DNA of 64,000 nucleotides, from positions 24,574 through 88,573 of the forward strand of contig JANQRL010000029.1 of the NCBI GenBank assembly GCA_028284605.1, written 5' to 3'. Origin of the DNA: Paracoccaceae bacterium. GTDB taxonomy: Bacteria > Pseudomonadota > Alphaproteobacteria > Rhodobacterales > Rhodobacteraceae. Under the pieces are notes generated by a model. That model did not search any database. It worked only from the letters and a program-made list of their open reading frames with translations, and had not been told where the DNA came from. Positions 45,790-55,469 of this stretch are shown in pieces; position 1 is the stretch's first letter; every line of letters starts with the position of its first letter. Position numbers and translations under genes: made by a program.

Positions 45790-46704
45790 ATGACCACCCT
45801 CGTTTTCGGCCACAAGGCCCCCGACACCGACTCGACCGGTTCGCCGATCCTCTGGGCCTGGTATCTGAATGAGGTGCGGGGCGGCGAGGCCGAGGCGGTG
45901 CTGCTGGGCGAGCCCAATACCGAAGCCGCCTGGCTGCTGGAGCGCTGGGACCTGCCGAAGCCCCGCATCATCGACGGCGTGGCGCCGGGGCAGGAGGTGG
46001 TGATCGTCGACACCAACAACCCGGCGGAACTGCCCGAGAACATCAACGAAGCCGATATCCGTGCCATCATCGACCACCACAAGCTGGTGGGCGGGCTGGA
46101 GACCGCCGGCCCCATCGAGATCACCATCCGTCCGCTGGCCTGCACCGCGACGATCCTGCATGACCTGATGGACGGCGCCGAGATGCCGGACTGGGTGAAG
46201 GGCACGATGCTGACCTGCATCCTCTCCGACACGCTCGAATTCCGCTCGCCCACGACCACCGACACCGACCGCGCCCTGGCGGAGCGGCTGGCGGATGATC
46301 TCGGCCTCTCGATCCCGGACTACGCGGCCGAGATGTTCGCGGCGAAATCCGATGTCTCGGCCTTCTCCGAGGCGGAACTCCTGCGGATGGATTCCAAGGA
46401 ATACGAGGTCGGCGGCACCAGGTTCCGCGTCTCGGTGCTGGAGACCACGGCCCCGGCGGCGGTTCTGAGCCGCAAGGCGGCGCTGATCGCCGCGATGGAG
46501 GGGGTGGCGGCCGAGGACGGGGTCGATCAGGTCCTGCTTTTCGTGGTCGACATCCTCAACGAAGAGGCGACGCTGCTGGTGCCGAACGACCTGGTGAAGT
46601 CGGTGGCGGAAAAGAGTTTCGGCGCGGCCGTGACCGGCGACAGCGTGGTCCTGCCCGGCATCCTGAGCCGCAAGAAGCAGATCATCCCGGCCCTGAAGGT
46701 CTGA
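45790..46704 (+). CDS. ppaC: Manganese-dependent inorganic pyrophosphatase
   Basis: A 304-residue family II pyrophosphatase of the DHH superfamily; it hydrolyses PPi to two phosphates. Metal-site motifs are GHKAPDTDST (residues 7-16), VIVDTNNPAELP (about 75) and IIDHHKLVG (about 96-104), with PLACTATILHDLM after them. The DHHA2 C-terminal domain ends GVLSRKKQIIPAL-like PGILSRKKQIIPALKV, with the Arg-Lys-Lys substrate motif. Length is typical. Confidence 0.95.
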   Translation: MTTLVFGHKAPDTDSTGSPILWAWYLNEVRGGEAEAVLLGEPNTEAAWLLERWDLPKPRIIDGVAPGQEVVIVDTNNPAELPENINEADIRAIIDHHKLVGGLETAGPIEITIRPLACTATILHDLMDGAEMPDWVKGTMLTCILSDTLEFRSPTTTDTDRALAERLADDLGLSIPDYAAEMFAAKSDVSAFSEAELLRMDSKEYEVGGTRFRVSVLETTAPAAVLSRKAALIAAMEGVAAEDGVDQVLLFVVDILNEEATLLVPNDLVKSVAEKSFGAAVTGDSVVLPGILSRKKQIIPALKV

Positions 46705-46722
46705 GCGCCGCCGGCGCCACGC

Positions 46723-47187
46723 TCACGCCACCGCGACGCAAAGCTCCGTGCGCAGGTCGGCGGGCGCGGTGTCGTCGGGGTCGTTGAGATAGATCTCAAG
46801 CGCCGGCGCCTGCCGCAACTCGGCACCGGCAGCGGCGATCAGATCGGGGCCGAAACTCCGCCACGCCGCGGGCAGGCCGTCATAGGGCCCGGCATGGGTC
46901 AGGACGGCATAGCGCCCGGCGGGGATCGCGACCTCTTCGAGCCCCTCGGGTACCGGGCCGTCCCCGGTCCAGATTGCCGCGGCGTGGCTCCTCAGCTCCG
47001 CCTCCGGCGTGATCTCGGGATTGTCGTGGTAGACGCCCATCCAACCCCCGGCACCATGGCCCGGTCCGCCGGCTCCAATCGTCGCGCCGAGCCGTGCGAA
47101 GGCGGGACCGATCAGGTGATAGGCACCCTGATGGGCCACGGCGGCGAGCCGCTGCGTGGGCATCTCGCGGATTTCGATCTCAGGCAT
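46723..47187 (-). CDS. GyrI-like/effector-binding domain protein
   Basis: A 154-residue stand-alone effector-binding domain: EIEIREMPTQRLAAVAHQGAYHLIGPAFARLGATI, GVYHDNPEITPEAELRSHAAAIW and RYAVLTHAGPYDGLPAAWRSF, ending LEIYLNDPDDTAPADLRTELCVAVA. These repeats resemble SOUL/GyrI folds that bind small amphipathic molecules or gyrase. No DNA-binding domain is attached, so it is not a regulator by itself. Start 47187 is chosen because the extra eight upstream residues look random. Confidence 0.88.
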   Translation of the reverse strand: MPEIEIREMPTQRLAAVAHQGAYHLIGPAFARLGATIGAGGPGHGAGGWMGVYHDNPEITPEAELRSHAAAIWTGDGPVPEGLEEVAIPAGRYAVLTHAGPYDGLPAAWRSFGPDLIAAAGAELRQAPALEIYLNDPDDTAPADLRTELCVAVA

Positions 47188-47262
47188 GACGGTCTCCTCC
47201 ATTGCAGACACGATGATCGTCCGGTCGCGGCGCGTCGCGCCTTGCCGCGCATCGCGGCGGGT

Positions 47263-47937
47263 TCAGTAATCGCGCAGCGCGATGACGCCAAAGGCACAGA
47301 GCCGCGCGCAATCGCTGGCATCGCCGCCGATATTGTCGGGCACCAGTTGCAGCGCGACCGCCGGGCCCTCGAACCGCATGTCATCGCATTCGCCGTCCTG
47401 CGGATAGGCGCCGCTGTCATCGCCGAAATCCAGCGCCGCGCAGATTGTGGCGGCCCGCGCCGCCTCGATATCCCAAAGCCGGACCAGGCCGGCGTCGAAA
47501 GCCGCGCGGCAATCGCTGGCGTCCTCGCCCACGTAGTCCCAGGTCAGAACCGCGGCCATGCCCGGCCCGACGAAGCGGCGGTCGTCGCATTCGCCGTCCC
47601 GCGCCCATTCTCCGATATCGGTGCCGAAACTGATTCCGCTGGCGACCAGGGGCACGCCGCCCCCCGTGCCGCCCCCGGTGCCGCCGCCCGTACCGCCGCC
47701 GGCCCCGCGCAGGCTGAGCAGCCCGGCCTGGTAAGCCTCGCGGCAATCGGTGGCATCGGCACCGATATCGCTGTCGAGCAGCGTCGTCGTGGTCATGCCC
47801 GGCCCCTCGAAGCGGGGATCGTCGCATTCGCCGTCATTGGACCACATCGAGCTGTCATCTCCGAAGTCGATCTCTTGCGCCGTCAGCGGTGCGGCCAGGC
47901 AGAGGCAGAGCGCGAGAGCGGTCGTCAGGCGGGGCAT
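47263..47937 (-). CDS. Secreted protein with three DGECDD repeats
   Basis: A 224-residue exported protein with signal peptide MPRLTTALALCLCLAAPLTAQ. It has three tandem units of about 45-55 residues, each with FG(D/T)D..-W/Y-..DGECDD.RF.GP and a distal D..G.DA(T/S)DC: SNDGECDDPRFEGPGM, ARDGECDDRRFVGPGM and PQDGECDDMRFEGPAV. Units 1 and 2 are joined by a Gly-rich linker (GGGTGGGTGGGTGGG). Each unit has two Cys that could pair and many Asp that could bind calcium. Function unknown. Confidence 0.82.
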   Translation of the reverse strand: MPRLTTALALCLCLAAPLTAQEIDFGDDSSMWSNDGECDDPRFEGPGMTTTTLLDSDIGADATDCREAYQAGLLSLRGAGGGTGGGTGGGTGGGVPLVASGISFGTDIGEWARDGECDDRRFVGPGMAAVLTWDYVGEDASDCRAAFDAGLVRLWDIEAARAATICAALDFGDDSGAYPQDGECDDMRFEGPAVALQLVPDNIGGDASDCARLCAFGVIALRDY

Positions 47938-48071
47938 AAGCGGGTCCTTTGGCGTCCTTCGCGGCAGACGGTGAAGTGCCGGGGGCCTTTTGGCAAGGCC
48001 CGGACCCGCGGTTGCATTGGACCTGTCCGAGGGTCATATACCTGCCATCCCGTCCGAAAGCCGGCTTTGCC

Positions 48072-49034
48072 ATGACCCACTACCTCGATTTCGAGAAACC
48101 GCTGGCCGAGATCGAAGGCAAGGCGGCGGAACTGCGCGCGATGGCGCGGGCCGGCGAAGGCGTGGATGTCGAGGCCGAGGCGCGGGCACTCGATCTGAAG
48201 GCGGCCGAGCTGCTCAAGAGCCTCTATGGCGACCTGACGCCCTGGCGCAAATGCCAGGTCGCCCGGCACCCGGAACGGCCCCATTGCAACGACTATATCG
48301 AGGCGCTCTTCGCCGATTACACGCCGCTGGCCGGGGACCGGAACTTCGCCGACGACCATGCGGTGATGGGCGGGCTGGCGCGGTTCGAGGATGCGCCGGT
48401 GGTGGTGATCGGCCATGAGAAGGGCCATGACACCAAATCCCGGATCGAGCGCAATTTCGGCATGGCCCGGCCCGAAGGCTACCGCAAGGCGATCCGGCTG
48501 ATGGACCTCGCCGACCGGTTCGGCCTGCCGGTGGTGACGCTGGTCGACACGCCGGGCGCCTATCCCGGCAAGGGCGCGGAGGAGCGCGGCCAGTCCGAGG
48601 CCATCGCCCGCGCGACCCAGAAATGCCTGCAACTGGGCGTGCCGCTCGTCTCTGTCATCATCGGCGAGGGCGGCTCCGGCGGCGCGGTGGCCTTTGCCAC
48701 GGCGAACCGCGTCGCGATGCTGGAACACTCGGTCTATTCGGTGATCTCGCCCGAAGGCTGCGCCTCGATCCTCTGGAAGGACGCCGAGAAGATGCGCGAG
48801 GCGGCGGAGGCGCTGCGGCTGACCGCCCAGGACCTCATCGAGCTTGGTGTGGCCGACAAGGTGATCGCCGAACCGCTGGGCGGCGCCCATCGCGACCGGG
48901 CCCGGACCATCGCCGATGTCGGCAAGGCCATCGGCGCGATGCTCGGCGAGCTGAAGGGACAAGGCGCCGAGGACCTGCGCGCCAACCGCCGTCGCAAATA
49001 TCTCGGCCTCGGGGCCAAGGGGCTCGCCGCCTAG
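48072..49034 (+). CDS. accA: Acetyl-CoA carboxylase carboxyltransferase subunit alpha
   Basis: A 320-residue subunit of the carboxyltransferase that makes malonyl-CoA for fatty acid synthesis. N-terminus [24 protein letters not shown] is typical. The crotonase-like core has [51 protein letters not shown] and [44 protein letters not shown] 48072 is the family start; no accD is near. The next gene starts 2 bp after the stop. Confidence 0.97.
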   Translation: MTHYLDFEKPLAEIEGKAAELRAMARAGEGVDVEAEARALDLKAAELLKSLYGDLTPWRKCQVARHPERPHCNDYIEALFADYTPLAGDRNFADDHAVMGGLARFEDAPVVVIGHEKGHDTKSRIERNFGMARPEGYRKAIRLMDLADRFGLPVVTLVDTPGAYPGKGAEERGQSEAIARATQKCLQLGVPLVSVIIGEGGSGGAVAFATANRVAMLEHSVYSVISPEGCASILWKDAEKMREAAEALRLTAQDLIELGVADKVIAEPLGGAHRDRARTIADVGKAIGAMLGELKGQGAEDLRANRRRKYLGLGAKGLAA

Positions 49035-49035
49035 G

Positions 49036-49536
49036 ATGCGGGCCGCGGCGCTCTCCCTTCTTGCGGCGCTCCTCGCAGGTAGCGTCGCTGCGGAAGGGTT
49101 GATCGGGCGCGCGGTAACCTTCGGCGCGATGACCTACGAGGTCCGCGAGACACCGATCTTTCTCGGCGAGCGCCATCCCTCTGTGGTCTCCGAGAGGGTC
49201 GAATACGGGCTCGGACCCGAAGGCGCCCAGAACGGCTGGGACATCATCCCCGCGATCATCGACATCCGGGCCGACCGCGTTGTGATCACCTATCCCGACA
49301 GCGTCGGCGGCCTCTTCCCCGAGGTCGGGTTCAACGGCTACGTCCTCGATTTCCTGACCGACTGCGTCCTCTTCAACGCCGCCGCCGTGGACAAGGCGGC
49401 CAGCACCGGGACGCTGACGAATGCCAATGTGTTCGTGGAGGGGGCGCGGCTCTACATTGATGTGGGCGGGCAGGCTTACGGGCCTGCCGAGCGCTATGAG
49501 ATCACCCTCGACGTGCTCGACTGCCCGATGTCCTGA
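49036..49536 (+). CDS. Exported hypothetical protein following accA
   Basis: A 166-residue protein with signal peptide MRAAALSLLAALLAGSVAAEG. The mature part (GRAVTFGAMTYEVRETPIFLGERHPSVVSERVEYGLGPEGAQNGWDIIPAIIDI...) is beta-rich, with two Cys (TDCVLF and LDCPMS) likely to form a disulphide. I do not recognise a named family. The 2-bp gap to accA suggests co-transcription. Confidence 0.7.
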   Translation: MRAAALSLLAALLAGSVAAEGLIGRAVTFGAMTYEVRETPIFLGERHPSVVSERVEYGLGPEGAQNGWDIIPAIIDIRADRVVITYPDSVGGLFPEVGFNGYVLDFLTDCVLFNAAAVDKAASTGTLTNANVFVEGARLYIDVGGQAYGPAERYEITLDVLDCPMS

Positions 49537-49554
49537 GACCAAGGAGACGAGGAG

Positions 49555-50004
49555 ATGACGATGCGGGTTTACCTTTCCGGCGAGATTCACACCGACTGGC
49601 GCGAGCAGATCGTGGCCGGCGCCGACGGGCTCAGCGTGGTGTTCGACGCACCGGTCACCGATCACGCGGCAAGCGACGATTGCGGGGTGGCGATCCTCGG
49701 GGCGGAGCCGGACAAGTTCTGGCACGACCGCAAGGGCGCCATGGTCAACGCGATCCGCACCCGGACCGGGATCGAGGCGGCGGATGTCGTCGTGGTGCGC
49801 TTCGGCGAGAAATACAAGCAGTGGAACGCGGCCTTCGACGCGGGCTACGCTGCGGCGCTCGGCAAGCCGGTCATCACCCTGCATCCGCCCGAGCACGACC
49901 ACGCCCTGAAGGAGGTCGATGCAGCGGCGCTGGCCGTCGCCCGCGAGCCCGGACAGGTGGTGCAGATCCTGCGCTACGTGCTCGAAGGCACGCTGCCGCG
50001 CTAA
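49555..50004 (+). CDS. YtoQ family protein
   Basis: A 149-residue protein matching YtoQ: MRVYLSGEIHTDWREQI, VFDAPVTDHAASDDCG, FWHDRKGAMVNAIRTRTGIEAADVVVVRFGEKYKQWNAAFDAGYAAALGKPVITLH and the end LKEVDAAALAVAREPGQVVQILRYV. The fold resembles nucleoside 2-deoxyribosyltransferases, but the reaction is unknown. AAGGAGACGAGGAG precedes two in-frame ATGs (49555 and 49561). Confidence 0.9.
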   Translation: MTMRVYLSGEIHTDWREQIVAGADGLSVVFDAPVTDHAASDDCGVAILGAEPDKFWHDRKGAMVNAIRTRTGIEAADVVVVRFGEKYKQWNAAFDAGYAAALGKPVITLHPPEHDHALKEVDAAALAVAREPGQVVQILRYVLEGTLPR

Positions 50005-50043
50005 GGCCGGGCGCGCCGCCGCGGTCCCGGGCCGAACCGCCGG

Positions 50044-50808
50044 TCAAACGAATTGCTCCCGGATCAGCCGCTCTTCGAGCCCGTGGCCTGGATCGAACAG
50101 CAGCCGATGCGCGACCGCATCGGCCGAGCGCACTTCCACCGACAGCACATCCCGCACCGACCGGCTGTCGGCATCGGCCATCACCGGGCGCTTCTCGGCA
50201 TCAAGGACGTCGAACCGCACCACGGCGGATTTCGGCAACAGCGCCCCGCGCCAGCGCCGCGGCCGGAACGCCGACATCGCGGTGAGCGCCAGCACATCCG
50301 CCCCGATCGGCAGGATCGGCCCGTGGGCGGAGTAGTTATAGGCGGTCGACCCGGCCGGCGTCGCGAGCAGCGCGCCGTCGCAAACGAGTTCCTCCATCCT
50401 GAGCTTGCCGTCCACCGTGATCCGGAGTTTCGCCGCCTGCCCGCCCGCGCGCAGCAGCGACACCTCGTTGATCGCGAGGGCCTCATGCACACCCCCGTCC
50501 CGGCAGGTGGCGGTCATCGCAAGGGGGTTGATCACCGCCTCCTCGGCCTCCGCCAGCCGCTCCAGCAGCCCGTCCTCGCGGTATTCGTTCATCAGAAACC
50601 CGATGGTGCCCCGGTTCATCCCGTAGACCGGCGCCGGCAGGTGCTGGGTGTCGTGCAGGGTCTGGAGCATGAACCCGTCGCCGCCGAGCGCCACGATGAC
50701 CTCGGCCTCTTCAAGCGCCACATCGCCATAGCGCGCCGCCAGCACGGATGCCGCCTCTTCGGCGATCGGAACCGGGCTCGCGCGAAAGGCGATGCGGGGG
50801 GCGCTCAT
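50044..50808 (-). CDS. nadK: NAD kinase
   Basis: A 254-residue enzyme that phosphorylates NAD to NADP with ATP. The GGDG loop [16 protein letters not shown] is at about residues 38-53. [15 protein letters not shown] and the [11 protein letters not shown] segment follow, then [24 protein letters not shown] (about 148-172), the NAD-binding conserved region. Start 50808 gives the family N-terminus [11 protein letters not shown]; the longer open frame to 51135 overlaps glyA. It is divergent from glyA. Confidence 0.95.
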   Translation of the reverse strand: MSAPRIAFRASPVPIAEEAASVLAARYGDVALEEAEVIVALGGDGFMLQTLHDTQHLPAPVYGMNRGTIGFLMNEYREDGLLERLAEAEEAVINPLAMTATCRDGGVHEALAINEVSLLRAGGQAAKLRITVDGKLRMEELVCDGALLATPAGSTAYNYSAHGPILPIGADVLALTAMSAFRPRRWRGALLPKSAVVRFDVLDAEKRPVMADADSRSVRDVLSVEVRSADAVAHRLLFDPGHGLEERLIREQFV

Positions 50809-50953
50809 CTCTCTGGCCTTCCTGTCTCCTCGCCCCGGTTCTCCCCCGCGCGGTCGGGATTGGCAAGGCGCGCGTCGGATTGGTCCTTTCGAGCCGGGGC
50901 GCGGCAGGATAGAAACCCGCATCCGGCCCACCGCACCCAAAGAGGCAGCCCCG

Positions 50954-52249
50954 ATGAACGCCCCCACCCGCGACGACGGTTTCTTCACCGAAACGCTCGA
51001 CACACGCGATCCCGAGATCTGGGCCGCGATGCAGAGCGAGCTTGGCCGCCAGCGCCACGAGATCGAGCTGATCGCCAGCGAGAACATCGTCAGCGCCGCG
51101 GTGATGCAGGCCCAGGGCGGCGTGATGACCAACAAATACGCCGAAGGCTATCCCGGCCGGCGCTATTACGGCGGCTGCCAGTTCGTCGACATCGCCGAAA
51201 CCCTCGCCATCGACCGGGCGCGCCAGCTCTTCGACGTGAGCTTCGTCAACGTCCAGCCGAACTCCGGCAGCCAGGCCAACCAGGGCGTCTTCCAGGCGCT
51301 CCTCCAGCCCGGCGACACGATCCTCGGCATGAGCCTCGATGCCGGCGGCCACCTGACCCACGGCGCCCGCCCGAACCAGTCCGGCAAGTGGTTCAACGCG
51401 GTGCAATACGGCGTCCGCGAGGACGACATGCTGCCCGATTACGACCAGATCGCGCGGCTGGCTCAGGAACACCGGCCAAAGATCATCATCGCCGGCGGCT
51501 CTGCCATTCCGCGCATCCTCGACTTCCCCCGCTTCCGTCAGATCGCCGACAGCGTCGGCGCCTATCTGATGGTCGACATGGCCCATTTCGCGGGCCTCGT
51601 CGCCTCCGGCCATTACCCCTCGCCCTTCCCCCATGCCCATGTCGCGACCACGACCACGCACAAGACCCTGCGCGGCCCAAGGGGCGGCGCGATCTTCACC
51701 GATGACGAGGCGCTCGCCAAAAAAATCAACTCGGCGATCTTCCCCGGCATCCAGGGCGGGCCCCTGATGCATGTCATCGCGGCCAAGGCCGTGGCCTTCG
51801 GCGAGGCGCTGCGCCCGGAATTCAAGACCTACCAGGCCCAGGTGATCGAGAACGCCCAGGCGCTCGCCGATCAGCTCATGAAGGGCGGGCTCGACATCGT
51901 CACCGGCGGCACCGACAGCCATGTGATGCTGGTGGACCTGCGCCCGAAGGGCGTGAAGGGCAACGCCACCGAAAGCTCCCTCGGCCGCGCCCATATCACC
52001 TGCAACAAGAACGGCATCCCCTTCGACAGCGAAAAGCCGACGGTGACGAGCGGCATCCGCCTCGGTTCCCCCGCGGCCACGACGCGGGGGTTCGGGGCGC
52101 CCGAGTTCCGCCAGATCGGCGACTGGATCGTCGAGGTGGTGGACGGGCTCGCAGCGCACGGGGCCGAGGGCAACGGCACGGTGGAGGTGAAGGTCCGCGC
52201 CGAGGTCGAGGCGCTTTGCGAGAAGTTCCCGGTCTATCCCGCCTTCTGA
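50954..52249 (+). CDS. glyA: Serine hydroxymethyltransferase
   Basis: A 431-residue PLP enzyme that interconverts serine and glycine with tetrahydrofolate and supplies one-carbon units. Key segments are [37 protein letters not shown] (about 37-73), [27 protein letters not shown] and the PLP lysine motif [15 protein letters not shown] (Lys at about 239). Length fits. ATG 50954, about 145 bp from the divergent nadK start. Confidence 0.97.
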   Translation: MNAPTRDDGFFTETLDTRDPEIWAAMQSELGRQRHEIELIASENIVSAAVMQAQGGVMTNKYAEGYPGRRYYGGCQFVDIAETLAIDRARQLFDVSFVNVQPNSGSQANQGVFQALLQPGDTILGMSLDAGGHLTHGARPNQSGKWFNAVQYGVREDDMLPDYDQIARLAQEHRPKIIIAGGSAIPRILDFPRFRQIADSVGAYLMVDMAHFAGLVASGHYPSPFPHAHVATTTTHKTLRGPRGGAIFTDDEALAKKINSAIFPGIQGGPLMHVIAAKAVAFGEALRPEFKTYQAQVIENAQALADQLMKGGLDIVTGGTDSHVMLVDLRPKGVKGNATESSLGRAHITCNKNGIPFDSEKPTVTSGIRLGSPAATTRGFGAPEFRQIGDWIVEVVDGLAAHGAEGNGTVEVKVRAEVEALCEKFPVYPAF

Positions 52250-52266
52250 TCCGGACTCATCCGGGC

Positions 52267-52638
52267 TCAGACGATCCCGCGCCAGCGCAGGATCGCGATC
52301 AGCAGGGCGGCGACGACGAGGACGTTGAAGGCGATCACGGCCAGGACGCCGATCAGACGGGTCTTGCGCCGTTCGGCGGGGTCGATGTCGCTCAGGAAGT
52401 CGCGGACCCGGGCCTGGGCGGCCTCGGCGGCGGCGACATCCACCATCCGGGCGAGCCGCGGGTTCTGGAGCCTGGCCTGGGCCTCGGCCACAAGCCGCGC
52501 ATCCCGTCGCACCTTCCGGGGCAGGAGCCGCCCGGCCTTTCCGATCTGAGCCTCCAGCGTGCGCGCCGACAGCCCGAACTTCTCCCGCAGGAGGTCGCGC
52601 AACTCATCGGTCCGGGCATTGAGGGCATCGGGTCGCAT
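52267..52638 (-). CDS. Small hypothetical membrane-anchored protein
   Basis: A 123-residue protein: an N-terminal helical cytosolic region (NARTDELRDLLREKFGLSARTLEAQIGKAGRLLPRKVRRDARLVAEA), then TRLIGVLAVIAFNVLVVAALLIAIL near the C-terminus, one membrane helix. The start at 52638 is preferred because the extra residues to 52716 overlap a repeat-rich stretch. Function unknown; it converges with glyA. Confidence 0.65.
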   Translation of the reverse strand: MRPDALNARTDELRDLLREKFGLSARTLEAQIGKAGRLLPRKVRRDARLVAEAQARLQNPRLARMVDVAAAEAAQARVRDFLSDIDPAERRKTRLIGVLAVIAFNVLVVAALLIAILRWRGIV

Positions 52639-52718
52639 CGGCGCGCAGGCTAAGGGAGGTCGGCGCCCGGGTGAACCGGAAAGAGCGGTCGTGTGGTCCA
52701 ACGATCCCGATACCACGC

Positions 52719-52934
52719 AAGCCGGGCATCGACAGACCGGGGGATGGCGATCGAGCGGCTGAGCTATTGCGCTTTATGCCAGCCAAGCACATCCCCCGCT
52801 CCGAGCTCCGCGCCCAGCCTCACCATATCGCCAGCCCGCCCGGACGGTCTGTCGTCGTCATTGGTCGCTCAGACCAATGGCGCACCCAATGACGACCCCG
52901 GCGCCTCCGGCGCTATTCGGGCGGGGACGGAGAA
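52719..52934 (-). repeat. Dispersed modular intergenic repeat, copy 3
   Basis: Read on the minus strand this copy begins CCGTCCCCGCCCGAATAGCG with a GCGCC-GGA-GGCGC hairpin, and carries the CATTGGTC/GACCAATG hairpin module also seen in copy 1. It lacks the CACC/CACGCC double-hairpin module: ACAGACCGTCCGGGCGGGCTGGCGAT joins directly. It then has TTGGCTGGCATAAAGCGC and ends CCGGTCTGTCGATGCCCGGC (plus-strand 52721-52740). It lies between two divergently transcribed genes. Confidence 0.85.
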
Positions 52935-53004
52935 TGACCGTTGGCGGCGGCACTATCCACACCGGCACTGGCCATCCCCGCCTCCCCCCGCTAAGGCCCA
53001 CCCC

Positions 53005-53733
53005 ATGCTCAACGCCCACACCTACGGCTCCGGCCCCGGCAAGCTCCTCATCGCCCATGGCCTTTTCGGCTCTGCGCGGAACTGGGGGGTGATCGCAAAG
53101 CGGCTCTCCGACGCTTTCGAGGTCACCGTTGTGGACAAGCGCAACCACGGCGACAGCCCCTGGTTCGACAGCCAGTCCTATGACGACATGGCCGCCGACC
53201 TGCTGCCCCATGCCGGCGGAGACGTGCTCGGCCATTCCATGGGTGGCAAGGCGGCCATGGTGCTCGCGCTCCGCCATCCCGAGGCGGTCCGCAAGCTCAT
53301 CGTCGCCGACATCGCGCCCGCGCCTTACACCCACACCCAGCGCCCCCTCATCGAGGCCATGCGCGCCGTCGACCTGAGCGGCGTGACGCGCCGGTCCGAA
53401 GCCGCCCAGCAGCTCGATGTCGACCTGGGCGTGCGGGATTTTCTGTTGCAGTCGCTGGATCTGGAGCAAAAACGCTGGCGGCTCAATCTCGACGTTCTGG
53501 AAGACGAGATGGACGCGATCATCGGCTTCCCCGAGATCGAGGGGCGCTTCGACGGGCCGGTCCTGTTCCTGAGCGGTGGGGAGAGCGACTATGTCCGCCC
53601 CGAGCATCGCGACCGGATCAGGTCGCTCTTTCCCAAGGCGCGCTTCGCGAAGATCCCCGGCGCCGGCCACTGGCTCCATGCCGAGAAGCCGCGCGAGTTC
53701 GAGGCGGCGGTGCGGGCCTTCCTGACGGCCTAG
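53005..53733 (+). CDS. Alpha/beta hydrolase (YbfF-like esterase)
   Basis: A 242-residue hydrolase. The oxyanion region is LIAHGLFGSARNWG (residues 15-28), followed by VDKRNHGDSPWFDSQSYDDMAADLL. The nucleophile elbow GHSMGG (Ser at about 80) is in DVLGHSMGGKAAMVLALRHP. The acid and His parts are FLSGGESDYVRPEH and IPGAGHWLHAEKP (catalytic His near residue 224). It resembles YbfF-type esterases that hydrolyse short-chain esters. The start at 53005 matches the family; the upstream part of the open frame is repeat DNA. It overlaps the next gene's stop by 4 bp. Confidence 0.9.
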   Translation: MLNAHTYGSGPGKLLIAHGLFGSARNWGVIAKRLSDAFEVTVVDKRNHGDSPWFDSQSYDDMAADLLPHAGGDVLGHSMGGKAAMVLALRHPEAVRKLIVADIAPAPYTHTQRPLIEAMRAVDLSGVTRRSEAAQQLDVDLGVRDFLLQSLDLEQKRWRLNLDVLEDEMDAIIGFPEIEGRFDGPVLFLSGGESDYVRPEHRDRIRSLFPKARFAKIPGAGHWLHAEKPREFEAAVRAFLTA

Positions 53734-54008
53734 GCGGTCCGCGCCAGCGGCGCGTCCCGGCTCAGCGCCTCGAGCCGCATCAGCGCGTAGCGGGCGCGGC
53801 AGCCCTCCGGCGCGCCCTCGCGCCCCCTGGCCATCCAGAATTCGCAAAGCTCCGGGCAGCGGCAGGCCCCGCAGGCCAGCACGCTCTCGCGCACATCGTC
53901 CTTCAGATGCGGGGCGTCCTCCTCGTCCAGATGGATGCCAAAATGGGCGATCATCTTGCGGCGCAGCGCCATGCGGCGACTGAAATCCTCGCTGATATTG
54001 GTGAGCAT
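53730..54008 (-). CDS. DUF6455 family protein
   Basis: A 92-residue protein with the small Cys-rich signature FSRRMALRRKMIAHFGIHL, then SVLACGACRCPELCEFW and AR.GAPEGCRARYALMRLEAL. Four or five Cys close together suggest a zinc or Fe-S site, or disulphides. DUF6455 proteins are common in Rhodobacteraceae; function unknown. It converges on the hydrolase gene. Confidence 0.8.
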   Translation of the reverse strand: MLTNISEDFSRRMALRRKMIAHFGIHLDEEDAPHLKDDVRESVLACGACRCPELCEFWMARGREGAPEGCRARYALMRLEALSRDAPLARTA

Positions 54009-55100
54009 CGTTGACAGGCACCCCCTCTTCGCATGTCAGCCTCCCCTTACACTTCCTTACGCGAAGCTGTCCGGTCCGGATCACCGCGCCGTGAGAAAAA
54101 TGTGTGCGGCGGCATACATTGGTGTTTCGGCGGCGATTTGCCCGGGCGAAGCCTGCTACATTTCGGTCACAGTTGGGCACCTTGCCCGGTATTTCGTGAG
54201 TGAACGCGACATATGGTTGATCGACGCCGCGGGGCAGCGTAAGGGTGCTCGCACAGGTGCATGGACGCGGTATGCATGAACTGACGACGGGGTCCGCAGC
54301 CAAAGGGTCGCGGGCCCCGTTTCGGTTTGATTGTGCTGAGAAAAAAGCCGGACAGGAAAAGGCGCCAGGTGCTCAGACGCGGTCTTCGCATGTGCCTCGC
54401 GGCACCCCTGACGCCTTCCTGAACTGTCCGCTCTTGCGAGCTTTCGGCCCAGATGCTTCGGGTGTTGCCACCCTCCGCTGCCGGTCCGGGTCCGAAGATC
54501 CGATCCGACCGCCACACCCTCTCTCGCGATCCGGTGCGGCCCGCCTCGTCCCCTCTCATGCCGCCCGGCCAAACCCCCCGCAAGCGGTTGATTTCGCTGG
54601 CTTTCACTTCAGGTTCCGGTGCGTTTCGTTCCGGCTCCTGAGACCCGGTCCGCCCCGCTCCGGCGCCCTCAGGGCCGTTGCGCCCCGCCTCGGAGGCGAA
54701 CCCCCGCTGCGGTAAGAAAACTGTCACAATTGGAGGCCGCCGCCGCAACAGAAATCCGCCGCTAGGCCCATATTTCTTGGGGATAACTATCTGATTTCGC
54801 TTGGGGATTTCCGGTGGATAAGTCCGGAAAACGGTGCCCGCCCAAGGGGCTTGCCGGGGATAAGTGCCCAAATCGGCGGCAGAATGAAGACCGGCCCGAA
54901 AGAGCGGTTGCAGGCGGGTTTCGGGCCCGCGCGGAGCGTTCACCGGGGCTGAGCGCCGCTCCGCTAGGGTCGATTCGCGTACCTTTCGGGGCGTGAGTCG
55001 TACCGATCCGATCCGCCGGATTCGGGTGGAGTCGCGGGATCGGTACGGTCCGGCCCCGGTGTCGTACATATGCCGTTTCCGCCATGAAAGGGGACCCGCC
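54009..55100. other. Gene-poor kilobase with DnaA-box-like sites
   Basis: No supported gene. Frames across it (for example 54167-55102 minus) are Arg/Pro-rich shadows. Between 54779 and 54864 there are three sites on the plus strand, GGGGATAAC (54779), GTGGATAAG (54814) and GGGGATAAG (54856), whose complements resemble the DnaA box TTATCCACA (8 of 9 for the middle one). The surrounding 54720-54840 is less GC-rich. The rest shows no structure I can name. Confidence 0.45.
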
Positions 55101-55469
55101 ATGCGCCCTCACGTTCACGCGACATCCGCCTCGGGCTTTCGAAAAAACATGGCGCGCTGGATGCGGCGGGCGGAGTCGGGCGACCACGTGTTCCTGGCCC
55201 GGCACGGGAGGTCGCGCTGCTGCCTGGTGTCGATGGCGGACGCAGAGCTGCTCTACGACCTGCACGGGCGGTCGCTGGAGGAGTACATGCACCGGGCGCA
55301 GATGGAGTACGAACGCTGGCTGAAGGCGAAGATGCGGTCGGAGGGGGATGGGAGGTGTCGCTCGGCCTCGGCGGCTGGCACAACCCGAGCCCGGCGATGG
55401 AACTGGCGCGGGAGATGTGGGAGGCGGAGGCGCGGCGCAAGCGGCACGCGGAACTGGCCGCGGAGGTGA
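55101..55469 (+). CDS. Phd/YefM-like antitoxin, C-terminal part frameshifted
   Basis: Residues 3-60 (HVHATSASGFRKNMARWMRRAESGDHVFLARHGRSRCCLVSMADAELLYDLHGR) match the Phd/YefM fold: strand, basic helix, GD.V.I.R.GR...LVS, a DNA-binding antitoxin that also neutralises a toxin. After about residue 82 the frame turns into an Arg-rich run (RCRSASAAGTTRARRWNWRGRCGRR) typical of shifted GC-rich DNA. Frame +2 over the same DNA encodes a reasonable 54-residue peptide (see 55355). No obvious toxin of a known family follows. Confidence 0.6.
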   Translation: MRPHVHATSASGFRKNMARWMRRAESGDHVFLARHGRSRCCLVSMADAELLYDLHGRSLEEYMHRAQMEYERWLKAKMRSEGDGRCRSASAAGTTRARRWNWRGRCGRRRRGASGTRNWPRR

